A stretch of DNA of 64,000 bases from Mercenaria mercenaria (Eukaryota; Mollusca; Bivalvia; Venerida; Veneridae), in the NCBI RefSeq assembly GCF_021730395.1, contig NC_069378.1, positions 42,173,001 to 42,237,000 of the forward strand. Direction: 5' to 3'. The notes under the pieces are model-generated. The model had not been told where the DNA came from and did not search any database. It saw only the letters and a program-made list of their open reading frames with translations. How positions within the stretch are numbered: the stretch's first letter is position 1; each line of letters starts with the position of its first letter. This document shows positions 47,136 through 58,378 of the stretch, one piece after another. The position numbers were made by a program, and so were the translations under genes.

Positions 47136-49848
47136 GGTCCGAGAGCTCACGGACTTTTATTGCAACAATTGAGGCCAAAAGAAGTTTATACATTTTTGGA
47201 AACAATATTTCATATCCTCCATGAAAACCCATTTCTTATGTGTGACCCTTAATGTCACATTTGAACTTGTCTGATTTTAGACGATATCTTTATTACTGAC
47301 ATTGTGGGACATATATGCATTAAAATAAATCACGAGCAATTACTAATAATGATCAGAAGTAGCACTTATATTTCAAACAGGAAGCTATTCTTGCATTTTT
47401 TCACACAAATTCGACCTTTTACCTTTGATACAAGCTTTACCCTTGGCAGTTTCGGGGTTACATCTGCACTGCTGACTTTGCCTGGCATACAGGCATTCAA
47501 ACAAATTAACTTCAGTGACTAATAATGCGAATACATATTACACAGATTAAAAAAGTAAAGGTAACATTTTTCACATTTTTGCATGAAAATGAACTTTGAC
47601 CTTCAATTATCAGGGTTGACTTTGACGTTTTGCAATAAGATTTGCATTTCTGACTTTGGCTGATACAGATCAGCTCACGCGTAAAACCAACTTTCGTTTT
47701 TCCTCGAAGGAAAAATCTTGCATAGCGAGGAATTTCTCAGAATACTGCCTAATTCTGACTCGGAGTACCGACTGTTATAGTTTTATAACTTAAGCGAAAT
47801 TTCGTCGAGTCACTCCGAGAAATTACTTGAAGGAACTCCGAGTCGAAATATACAGGTAACACTTTAATGAATTCCAGTATTTTATGGCCACTCCGCGCAA
47901 CTCCGAGTCTGAAATAAACCATAAATCGGTCATTTCGAGTGCCGCGAGATGATTTGACGAAATTTCGAGGCGGTATTTCCTTACTTACGGATTGTTTTTA
48001 AATTTATTAGTTTTTGTTTTGTGTTTTGTTTATTTGAATGTATGAAACTGTTGTGAATTTTGATATTGAAACAGTTTCTGACCATGCTAATTAGATTAAG
48101 AAGTATATTTATTTATAATACACCAAATTATTAATCATACGAAATTAAACGAACTTTGAAATCAACGCCGTAAAAGGAAAGTGATTTGTTAACGTTTGAT
48201 ATTTAAATAATTTCTGACTTTGCGAATTAAATTTAGGAAAAAGTCGTGAAATTATTTATAATTTATGCACTAAATTAAAAATAATTTATAACTAGATAAA
48301 CTTTAAAATAACACCCGCTAAAATAAATTGTTTAGTATGATATTGAAATACATGCGAATTAGATTAAGATGTAAATTTATGTAGAATAAATTATCGATCA
48401 TATATAATTAAATAAATTTCCAAATGAGCGCCGTTAAAGGAAAGTGCTTTGTTGTATGATGGTATAGACATAATTTCTGACTTTGCAAATTTAATTTAGA
48501 AATAAATCATAAAAATGAACTAAATTATGAATACTTTATAACTAGATAAACTTTAAAATTACGCCCGCTAGAAAAGTAAATTAAAAGAAAACAGATTTTC
48601 AAATAACTGCCATTAAAGAATAGTGATTTGTTAAATATAATATTGAAATAGTTTCTGACGGTGCAAATTAAATTTAGAAATAAATTGATGTAAAATGGAC
48701 TAAATTAGAAACTATATGATACTAGATAAATGTTAAGATAATGGCCGTGAAAGAAAATTAATTAATGAAAGTTATAGGAGAAATGATTAATTTTCATCAT
48801 GAATGTGGTCTTTCTTTTATTTTTTATTCATTTGGAAAGAATTATAAATAGGATAAAAGTACTACTGCCGTATCCATTTAAAAAAGTAATAAAATATCAA
48901 AAGTAAACAGAAAAATTTGGTTGATCTTAAAGTAAAATAAAAATACTAAGTATTATATTTATTTACAATTCCGTATTATTTTTATTTACAATTCAGTATT
49001 ATTTTTATTACATTTATAAATATCGTGTTATTTCGTGTATCACTAAGTAAAATATAACCACCCTGCTCCGAGTAATCTTAAATCTGTCATCGAAGTTACT
49101 CGAAGGCTCATTTAAATTTGTACAGTATTAATTATTCGTCTCGGAGTCACTCGAAAGAATTACGTCAAATGACTCGGAAACAAAAGAAACCAATATACAA
49201 ATGTAGGTGTGTATTCCGCTAATTGGATTTCATCTCGAGTCACTTCAAGAACTTCCTTCTAGTGACTTCGCATAAATACTCGGAGTCAGATAGCGAAATT
49301 CCTTGACGGAAAATGGCTGACTCGAGGCAACTTCGAGTCGGAGCCTTGGTACTCGTTTTGGCCATCCTCCGAGGATCGAGTAGAATGGGTTTTCCGTGTG
49401 AGCTGATCTTATATACACATGACATAAGTATAAACTGAGTGACTTAATGAAAACAAATAATTTTAAGAATAAAATAATTTCAAATGCCAATTTGTGATTG
49501 TTACATAAATTGACCTTTGACCTTAAATATCAAGTTGCCCTTCCTTCCTTTTTGATGAATTTCTTTTTGCTGACATTGGTTGACATATATACATTTACTG
49601 ACAATCATATAACTACTGTAATTAAACAGTGAAAAAACTGGTAGACGTAAACTTTACTCTACCCCCTAAATTTTTACAAGTGAGTTTTACCTCCCCTATC
49701 AAAAACATAAGTGAACAAAATATAGATAGGCACGGCTTTGACACTTAAGAAATGGGTTTTCACGGAGGATATGAAATATTGTTTCCAAAAATGTATAAAA
49801 TTCTTTTGGCCTCAATTGTTGCAATAAGAGTCCGTGAGTTCTCGGACC
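47136..49848. mobile_element. 2.7-kb TIR element between telomere-like repeats
   Basis: Inverted arms of about 108 bp (47136-47244, 49742-49848) beginning ggtccgagagctcacggac. The interior contains loosely repeated units with ctgactttggctgaca and tgaccttaaatatcaag. It is interrupted by a second TIR element (47668-49408). Directly repeated tttagggttaggg lies just outside both ends (about 47119-47131 and 49850-49862). No transposase seen. Confidence 0.7.
47668..49408. mobile_element. 1.74-kb nested TIR element
   Basis: Ends gatcagctcacgcgtaaaac and its near-complement (ggttttccgtgtgagctgatc). Both flanks of the interior repeat actccgagt/actcgaa phrases; the centre has several ~120-bp AT-rich units with tgaaatagtttctgac. 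Non-coding. Inserted within the 47136-49848 element. Confidence 0.65.
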
Positions 49849-50875
49849 ATTTAGGGTTAGGGATAGGATTGAAATTGGCCCTGCCCTGGGACAAACTTAG
49901 TTTTCATTTTCTTGTCTTGAACCACATTGCACAGAGCTGTGATATTTGGCATGTAGCATTGTCTAGTGGACCTTTACCAATATTGTTCAAATCATGACCG
50001 GTCTATGCACAATGAAGTTTTGATTCTTCGGGTGTATCGGTTGAAATATCACTCAATAAGCATTTGCTATCAGATCTTTCAGGGCTTTGATTTCCATAAG
50101 TGATGCCATAATATTGTCAATTCCATTTGTATACGTGACCTTGAGACTTTCGTTATAAAATTATGCGTAAATTTATTAATGTACCTATAACTGTATTATT
50201 TAAATAAACTTTCAGTTATGTTCTGTTCTAATTGTTTTTTGTATACATTTGGTACTTTGTTTGATTTAACTTGAATCATTTCAAAAGTTTTTCAGACTGA
50301 GTAATACATGTGTGTTATTCTAAGAAAATGACAAATGATTACAGACATAGAGCTTCTAATGAAACAGAGAATCGCTTGTTTGTTTCGGGGTAAAATAGGA
50401 ATATCTATCAGGTTACGATAAATAGTTCTACATAGACTAATTGTTCGATTTTTTATCCAGTTGGCCCTCCTTACTCTAATACAGTTTTGCAATGCATCTA
50501 ATGTCGCAGAGCAAAGTTACACATAAAGTCAGTCAACAAATGTTTTATATAGATTAAATATGTTTCTGTCCTGTTTTTTGGTTGTATGGCAACACGGTCT
50601 GCCTTGTGTGATTTTTCTGTGGAACTTCTCCAAAATACGCAGGTTCTTAATTATCCATTATTTCTAACAATTTTATAGCCGACTTGTAAGATCTGAAGAG
50701 AACCACACGTTTCGTTTCTGTAAACTGACTGACATGAAAGCCGACCTTTTATCGTTTTATTTTTCAATTGTTATCATTGAAATACATCCTAAAAGTTGGG
50801 GTCACAGAGAACATTCAATTTTAACATAATAGTATTCCGTTTAAGCCGGTGCTAGAGGGGGTGGGGGTCGGGGGT

Positions 50876-51092
50876 GTTTGTTTGCTTGATTGCTTGTTTG
50901 CTTTGGGTTTAACGCCGCTTTTCAACAGTATTTCAGTCATGCAACGACGGGCAGTTAACCTAACAAGTGTTCCTGGATTCTGTACCGGTACAAACCTGTT
51001 CTCCGCAAGTAACTGCCATATTCCCCACACGAATCAGAGGTGGAGTACGAATGATTTCAGACACAATGTCTTCTATCAGATCGTCACGGCTA
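50876..51092 (-). mobile_element. SINE tail fragment
   Basis: On the minus strand it contains gttacttgcggagaacaggt, ggtaaccagg-like sequence, cgttgcatgactgaaatact and gcgttaaacccaaagcaaac. It is the body of the tRNA-derived SINE seen at 31505 and 55893, truncated before the tRNA head. The ORFs on both strands here are SINE read-through. Confidence 0.75.
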
Positions 51093-52535
51093 GGGTGTGT
51101 GAGAGAAGTGCACTATTTATTAGGTGTCACGAACAGACTAAATGAAACTGAGGCTGACGTTATGTTTCTTGGCGGTATTCTATGCTTCCAAAAAGTTCCG
51201 TTATATAAATTGTGCAGAAAGACGCTTTTTTGAACTATGTAAATGCGGTCAAGTTTGATCGAGAAACGACGTCTATTAAGAGACCACTTGCATTAGGAGA
51301 CCACATGCATTAAGAGACTTCATTTTCTGATTAATTCTGTACTATGAAACAACAAGTTATATTCTAGTTAGAGACCATTTGTGTGATGAGAGACCATTGT
51401 TAGTGGTCTTTTAATGCAGTTTCTACTACAGTCTTACAAAATATGAGTGTACATGTCTTTTTAAAATATTTCAAAGGAGAAACAGCTAATAACTGTTTAA
51501 TGTAAATAACCCGTTAAATGTAAAAATTAAGTTCTTTTTTATACATGACGTTACATTCTTTGTACAAGTATTCTCTTTTGGCTTACATATCATCAGTAAT
51601 ATTTGGTTTATGGTACGTGTCCAATCAGTTTAAGGTCAACTGGTGGTAATTGTTTGCAGCTTATCTTATAACATATTGCGGCCGTAAAAAGTCTCCCTGT
51701 AGATGGATTCAGTGGTGTTATATTCCTTGGTCCTTTGGAATAATGGATATTTTTATAAAATTCCGCTTAAGCTGGCACTTTGAGTCATGAGGTATGTTGC
51801 CCTTTTTGTTACCTCTTATGTACGTACATACTCAAGCAAACCGAGCCCACACCAGCTACCGAGTTACCCTCCAGTGGAAATATACCCATGGCGACGTCCT
51901 CATCAACGAAATGACAGCCAAAATGGCAAAACAGTGAGCTCAGCTGGAGCAGTCTATAGTAAGTAATGTTAGCTGTCGGGGAAAACGTCCCGAGGACACA
52001 GTTGATGTTGCCCCGTCAAAACGATGCCTATCACTTTCTTAGCACACCAGTGAGATGTTTAAATGCACGTCCGATAGATTCATTGCGTATCTTTATTCCT
52101 GTCATTGTAGTTCAGTTTGGACCAAAAGGGTAAACCAGTTGTTGAAAGAACAAATGGTTTATGGAAATCCCTGGAAACAATTTTTAAAAAGATAAAAGGT
52201 AAGGGTAGATTTCTCGGAAGCACAGAGCACCCCAGCCACAGCAATATAGCTATGCATCGCAAAGTAAAATTGTTAATTACGAGTTAAAATGCACGTTTTG
52301 ACAATGCATATACATGTCATCACTTAAATAAAACAAACAACGAACAATTTATAACATCTTATTTGCATTGTAGCAGTTTTTGTTGTTATGTTCACAATAT
52401 ATGAAACATTGAGAAACGGTTTTAGACGGGGAGGTAGTCTCTCGTTAGATGAAGTAATATTTTTATGTTCCAGTCACGCTGTCATGTAATATATCAATAG
52501 GTATAATTTCAAATGAAAAGGACATTTTTAGGTAC

Positions 52536-53384
52536 GTTTGATGATGGTAAAATTCAACAACAACACGTGAATATTTATCTTTTATCAACGTTTCGGCGCT
52601 TACGCCTTCATCACGATAAATACATAATAAAACAACGGAAGTGACGTCATGAAGTAAACGCTACGTTGAATGGCGGAAAAAACATATACTGTTTTTTTAA
52701 AAATGTTACATAAATTAATGTGAATAACAGATAGCAAGTCTAGTACATTACGGATCTAAGAATACAGGATTTCCTATAGTAGTATATATAAAAAACCATA
52801 AATAGGAAACAACGCAATAGTAAACCATAAATAGGAAACAACGCAATAGTACTAAACAAACACATATGCATGTAAAATTCATTACACATTAAGCAATGTT
52901 TTTGAATTAAGTCCATCAGGATTGAGTGTTTTTAACTTATGAATCCAGAGTGTTTCCTTGCATAACCGGTTAATTTGATTATTTACCACATCAATAGGTA
53001 TAAATGTGAAGTCGTCAATACTATAGTCATCTTGATTAAAATGACCAGCAACCAATGTGGAATATGCAGGATCTGTAAAATTAGATATGTCAAATTTATG
53101 ACTATTCATACGCCGTGAAAGCGGTTGCATAGTCTGCCCGACATATTGCATATTGCATCTTTTACACGTTATTAAGTATACAACATCTTTAGATTGACAG
53201 TTTGTATCATATCGTAAAGAAAATGTTTCTCCTGTAACTGTACTGCTAAATGAGGATCCAGAGTTGATTCGTAGACAGTGGGAACATCGTTTCCTGTTAC
53301 ATTTCTGCGTGATGTATGTTTCAGTGTTCATTTTGAAGTCCGAACTTACTAAGTAGTCGCTTAAATTTCTTTTTTTCTTTTTTT
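52536..53384 (-). mobile_element. 5'-truncated Penelope-like retroelement
   Basis: An ~850-bp minus-strand insertion. It encodes the C-terminal GIY-YIG part of a Penelope-like element and then a ~345-bp 3' region. Flanked by tttttaggtac at 52525-52535 and 53385-53395. The sister unit C has the uninterrupted site (catttttaaggtactttt, about 41593), so insertion came after duplication. The reverse-transcriptase part is absent. The 3' region carries a hammerhead-like motif (52572-52622). Confidence 0.85.
52882..53380 (-). CDS. GIY-YIG endonuclease domain of Penelope-like element (partial)
   Basis: About 165 element-derived codons read leftwards from 53380 and end in TAA at 52882. The open frame continues upstream into flanking DNA, so the upstream ATG at 53418 is not native. 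A zinc-type cluster (CNRKRCSHC) precedes the endonuclease core. The core is CQSKDVVYLITCKRCNMQY followed by VGQT (GIY-YIG signature), then R and H in SRRMNSHK. The tail RLCKETLWIHKLKTLNPDGL matches the family's E..WI..L.T..P.GLN. In intact elements this domain follows a reverse transcriptase and nicks the target. Here the RT is missing, so the piece cannot mobilise itself. Confidence 0.85.
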
Positions 53385-53961
53385 TTTTTAGGTACTTTTG
53401 ATAAATAGTTTTCTCCAAGTAACCTACAGTCTGTGTCGTAATGCATTAAAGCCCACGTTTCAACTGTTATCAATCAAATATGTCTTAGAAATGTACGTTT
53501 GCATAATTAATATGCTTGTCATAATTGAAAGCGACTCGTTCACTTATTTTAGCAATATTTTATTTCTCTCAAAAAATCCATTAAAGGTAGGTTCTGCTAA
53601 TATATAACCAAACTTATTGTGCAAAAGGGAGTAAATCTTTGCGATGCATTTGAAATAAAGAAGTCAACCAACATTCTTCCTGATTTTATTTATCAATGTC
53701 TAACACTTTATTTTCACTTACAAACATCTTTAAATGTTATACATCTACTAGTAGTCTATGCTTAAAGTGGAAATGAAAAACATTCACACAAACGGGGTGA
53801 AAAGCTTTAAAAAAAAAAACAAAACAGCGAACAATGAAATATTTTTGCTTGAAGGACATTAATTTTTTTTTACAATATATGACATATTGACGAATGGTTT
53901 AGTGGTTAATTTAATGCTTGTCATTATTATTTGCCTCGTTTTGATATGTATGCGCCCAGCT

Positions 53962-54031
53962 TATATAAATAATTATATTTAGTCTGATTGTCAGACACTT
54001 TGTATCGAAACAACTCTTCCTCCGCGCTAAT
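53962..54031 (+). promoter_or_regulatory. core promoter and 5'UTR of copy D
   Basis: TATATAAAT at 53962-53970 and initiator-like TCAGAC with A at 53993, exactly 31 bp downstream. The leader ctcttcctccgcgctaat runs to the ATG. Confidence 0.65.
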
Positions 54032-57000
54032 ATGATGATCCCAAAGTTTGTTGGCATTGTTGTTGTATTCACCATTATATCGGGTTGTACCGCACAGCCT
54101 GACTGGGTTCCGATGGGAATAGGCTCATGGACTTCCCGTCGTATAATGGGCGGTGCTGCCGATTACATAGGTCTCAGACTGGTTCGGGAATTGTATGCTT
54201 ACAAAAAGGTATGTTTTCAGTTATATATGTTCAGATAATATATAGTTTGATATATAGAAAGGGCGTATCATGGTTTCTTTTGAAAGCAGTAAGAATTCAA
54301 AGATAATTTTTACTGTATTATTTTTGAAACGCTAGATTCGGGTATATGTCGCAGGGCTGACTTTTATAATATGAGTTAAAAAAAATCCTACAGCTGCTTC
54401 ATCATGCCATGGAAATTTAAAATCTTGCTTTCGAGTTTGTGTAATTACAAATTTCTATTAGTTGAACATGTTCGTTTTAGATTCTTGTTCCTTTACACAA
54501 TTTTCATGACATTTTATCCCGTTACTCAATGTTCATAACACTTTTATTCTGTTACTCAATCAATGTTCATGACATTTTTACCCCGTTACTCAAAGTTCGT
54601 GAAATTCTTATTCCGTTACTCTATGTTCATGACATTTTTATTCCGTTACTCAATGTTCATGAAATTCTTATTCCGTTACTCAATGTTCATGATAATTTTG
54701 TCGGTAATGTGTTCATATTCAAGGTTTGATCTGTGAGAAAATGAGCCTTAAAGGATGTAAACCAGATTTCAGCCTGGTAATGGATTGTTCGAATCTTTAA
54801 CAAATGACATTTTATACACGTTTGCTTTCACCGAGAGATGCACATGAGGTAATTTAAAAATATCTGTCCTGGTTGCCCAACCAAGACATAGTTATTTTAG
54901 CATAAATATGGATTTATACACATATGAATATTTTGCCGAAAGAATGACAAGAATATAAGAATTATTGTATTACATTGGTCAAATATTTGCATTTATATAT
55001 TTAGCCGAAATTATTAGAAAAGTAATCTGTAAAATCATTATTACATCCCTTTGCCTTTCGCCGAAACAGAATAGAACTTGAGATAGTAACTTGCATGCAA
55101 AACTTTGAACAGGATTTTCTTAGTCCAAAAAGGGCATACTTTGGCCAAAATAACCGTCAGAGTTATGGGACTTGACCCAGTCGGGTTTGTAATTGACCTA
55201 GAAAAAGAGAAAAAAGTCAATACCACATGTCTTTAAATGATAGCTGTATGTACTTGCATGCAAAACTTTAACCAGGTGTGACGCCGACGCCGACGCCGAC
55301 GCCAGGGTGAGTAAAATATCTAGGACCATTCTTCGAATAGTCGAGTTAGTAATTGTCAAAAAAATACTGCTGAAGTGTTATTGACTAGTGAAATAGTAAT
55401 GCTGGCTAAGTTCACGTCGAATCTCTAAGGAAGGGTAGGCTGTTGTGTAAATGACATTACTCCCACCTGTAAAGTAATTGACCAATGAGAAACTGGGACC
55501 TGGAAACATGTAAAACTTTCTTTTCCCTGCACATTGTGCGCTGTGATGAAACAGAAGGAACTGGTAAACCCTGCCTCTTAATGGAGTTTGAGGAGTTCAG
55601 CTCTTCAACAGGGAAGGTAGGATTAATGTATTAACTTATACCGTTCAAGTAGGTTATCGAGTATAGAGTCGGTCTCTATTCAACCCAAGTGCTTCCTAGG
55701 GAACTAGGCCATACATATGGGGCAAATTTATTTCACATTTGTGGTGTATGCCGTTTAGCCGCTGGCAAACGCTTAGGGATTCGTTTGGCTTCCCGGCATT
55801 ACCCGGGTCTGTGCGCCGGTCTTTCGAGATAGGCTAAGCGGCAAATCATATATTTTCGCAAAAGAATTTCGAAAATGCGAATTATTGTTTGCTAGGAGTC
55901 CGCCCGCTTACCTCACAAGACAGAGCGCTGATCTACTCGTAGAGAAAAGGTTAGTACTAGTACAAAATCTAAGAACACTTGTAAGGTCAACTGCCCGCCG
56001 TTACATAACTGAAATACTGTTGAATCATACCGGCGCTAAACCAAAAACGAACAAACAAACGTACAAAATGGTTGCTAGGACGTATGAAGGGTTCTGTAAT
56101 AATACTCATACAATTTTGCGTCTTCTTTTTCAGATGCATGCTCGCTTGTACAGAGTAACATTTGAAGGAAGAAGACCTTTTGGCATGGTGCGTTACACCT
56201 TTACAGTTCCATTTTATACATCGTCAAAATAGAGTACATGTTGCTGGAAAGGGTTTTGTAATTCTCGACGTGTGAGCCAATAATGAGCTATTAATAAACG
56301 GCGACTTGAAGTCTACGATTATATTATACAATGTATTATGACAGAATAATCTCTAAACGGTTACATGATAATAGAATAATAAACATAACAAATTAAATTT
56401 CTTAAATGTCACCAAACAGTATATTATTTGAATGCCCAAAGAGTAGAATAGCTTCTCCATAAGATAATATTTTTGTACAGATCTGATTTTGGACAAAAGC
56501 TAGTTAGTTACTTTTTCAAATCAGTTTGAAAATCATTATCTCTCGTACTAAATTGTAATTTGAATTTTAAACATAATTTTAAGGTTTTATGCTCTTCAGT
56601 TCTAAATTAATTTGTTTTTGACAAATTATATTTGTAGAATCAAAACTCATATAACTTGTAGGATATAAGAATTGCGCATGTCCTAACCCTTACTCTGCTA
56701 AACTACTATAACGAAGTTGTCCATCTTTCATTTTTGACCATTAACTGTTAAAAGGGGTGCTTATCATAAACATACTGACTGTATGGCGAACAGTGCAGAT
56801 GTGAAGATATGCAGACTGATCATGAGCTACACTGATCACAAAGGCAGAATCAATCGTGTCTAGCATAATAAGTGTTAAGAAGTGAAGTTAACAGTAAATT
56901 CTATTGATGATATGATAAGTAATAACAAAAATATCTTTTTTTCAGATTCACACGTGCACAGCGGAAGTGCATGAGTTTGTTGTATTCCGTCAAAAGGTGA

Positions 57001-57032
57001 TGTGGTATAGATGCTCGCCACCAGTTTATTGA
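54032..57032 (+). CDS. small cationic secreted protein family, copy D
   Basis: Exons 54032-54208, 56134-56187 and 56946-57032 (TGA); phase 0 throughout; donors GTATGT and GTGCGT, acceptors tttttcag and tttttcag. 105 aa. Signal peptide MMIPKFVGIVVVFTIISGCT with cleavage near A21. Mature part: PDWVPMGIGSWTSRRIMGG, helix-like AADYIGLRLVRELYAYKK, exon 2 MHARLYRVTFEGRRPFGM, exon 3 IHTCTAEVHEFVVFRQKVMW then YRCSPPVY. C81 and C100 are the only mature cysteines. Net charge about +7. Exon 3 and its 3' flank are nearly identical to copy C (about 4 of 87 nt differ) against about 12% in exon 1. This suggests recent exchange between C and D. Intron 1 has seven 31-bp minisatellite units; intron 2 holds a TTAA MITE. 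AATAAA lies at 57130. Looks intact. Confidence 0.85.
54490..54705 (+). repeat. ~31-bp minisatellite in intron 1 of copy D
   Basis: Seven units of ttccgttactcaatgttcat plus gacattttta. The ORF at 54529-54729 (recurring IPLLNVHD) is this repeat read in one frame and is not a gene. Confidence 0.85.
55050..55345. repeat. mollusc dispersed repeat with GACGCC minisatellite
   Basis: Contains cttgcatgcaaaactttaac twice (degenerate) and gacgccgacgccgacgcc at 55281, then gtgagtaaaatatc and a cttcgaatagtcgag end. Present in intron 1 of copy D but not in C. Confidence 0.65.
55893..56065 (+). mobile_element. tRNA-derived SINE remnant (intron 1, copy D)
   Basis: The A-box-like gcttacctcacaagacagag is followed by the SINE body ctgcccgccgttacataact and ggcgctaaaccaaaaac. 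Same position as the remnants in copies B and C. Confidence 0.75.
56687..56874. mobile_element. TTAA-type MITE in intron 2 of copy D
   Basis: CCCTTACTCTGCTAAACT start after ctaa; tagcataataagtg end before ttaa (56875-56878). Copy B keeps the empty site (gcatgtctcaagaagtgaag, about 37407), so it inserted after duplication. Confidence 0.75.
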
Positions 57033-57129
57033 AGATATTGAACAACTTGATAAAACTGACCTTTTGTCATTTTACAAATGCTCATAATAAAATCATTTTA
57101 TTTCCTATACATTCACTCTTTGTCAATTC

Positions 57130-57135
57130 AATAAA
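57130..57135 (+). terminator. probable poly(A) signal of copy D
   Basis: AATAAA about 98 nt after the stop, inside a block conserved with copies B and C. C has CATAAA at the equivalent place. Confidence 0.45.
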
Positions 57136-57379
57136 TTATTCGATTGTCCCGATTTAATGTTTGTTTTTTCTTTCAATTAGATGCTCCATATTACCATTAC
57201 ATTTCCTTAAATGTGTTTTGTTTTACTCGAAAGTGCCTATTTGATTTTAAGAAATGCTTGACTGTCAGTCTGTTTATTTCTGTTAAACTTCTTGCTACTA
57301 TACATTCACTGTGTAGTGCTGATGTACTGATTTTTTTTAAATTGATATTGATCAACACATCTATCGTTCCTAGTAAATA

Positions 57380-58378
57380 AAATGAATATTTCTTGACCAG
57401 TGATTAATACACTCGTATTAAATAATAAACGTGTTATATAGAACTGCTCTGCTGCCATGTTTTACTAAATAACTATAAGAGTGGGTCAGACATACCTCTA
57501 CAACAGACAGTAAGAGTGGGTCAGAAAAATGACAAATGTAGCTTCTAATAAAACAGAGAAACATTTGTTTGTTTCAGGGTAAAATAGAAATATCTATCAG
57601 GTTACAGACCGATAAATAGTTCTACATAGACTCATTGTTTGATGTTTTCATCCCATTGGCTATCCTAACTCTCATACAGTTTTGCAACGCATTTCAGTTC
57701 GCAAAGTTACACACAATGTCACCAAACATTTTTTCGCGCGTTTTGTGGTTGTATGGCGACACGGTCTGCTCTGTGTGAATTTTCTGTGGAACTTCCCCGA
57801 AACAGTCAAGTTTTTAATTATCCATTATTTCAAAAAAATTTAAAGCCGTTTTGTAAGATCTGAAAAGAACCACACATTTCGTCTCTGTAATCTGAATGAC
57901 CATGTAGAGCGTGCGAGGAGAAAAAGAATATGGAAAAGAAAAAGGAAAAAGATTCTATTGAGCGTATTTGTAATATATCGCTTTTCCCAGATAACATTCT
58001 TTGTCAATTTTCAAATGCTTGAAAGCCGACCTTTGATCTTAATTGTTTCAATTGTTAGCATTGAAATACGTCTTAAAATGCACGTTTACGTAATAAATAT
58101 GCCTCTCAAAATGTAAATAAAGCAAAAAAACGAACAGCAGATAACAGACATTGTACGGTTCAGCAGATTTTGTTATGTCTACAATATGAGTAACACTGAC
58201 AAATGATTTTAGAAGGAAATAGTCTATTGTTTGGTTTATTATATTTTGACACTTGATATTAATTTTCAAACTTTTGACAGACATGCATCTAACTCATGTA
58301 AATATTCATAGCTTGTTTCCTTGTGGCTCATTGTAAAGCGAATAATTTGTGTCGAAAGAACTCTTCCTCCGCGCAAGG
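57380..58378 (+). other. 3' tail of unit D joined to short leader of unit E
   Basis: Homologous to 39590-40130 and then, after a jump at about 58070 (cgtcttaaaatgcacgt), to 41700 onward. Roughly 1.6 kb of leader present in C is missing. No TATATAAAT remains before copy E; the aligned bases read catgtaaatatt. Confidence 0.55.

Noticed and set aside
50821-51233. Overlapping ORFs on both strands
   Set aside because: They are a SINE body and its flank. The match to the SINE at 55893 explains them.
54529-54729. ORF with recurring IPLLNVHD
   Set aside because: 31-bp minisatellite in intron 1 of copy D.
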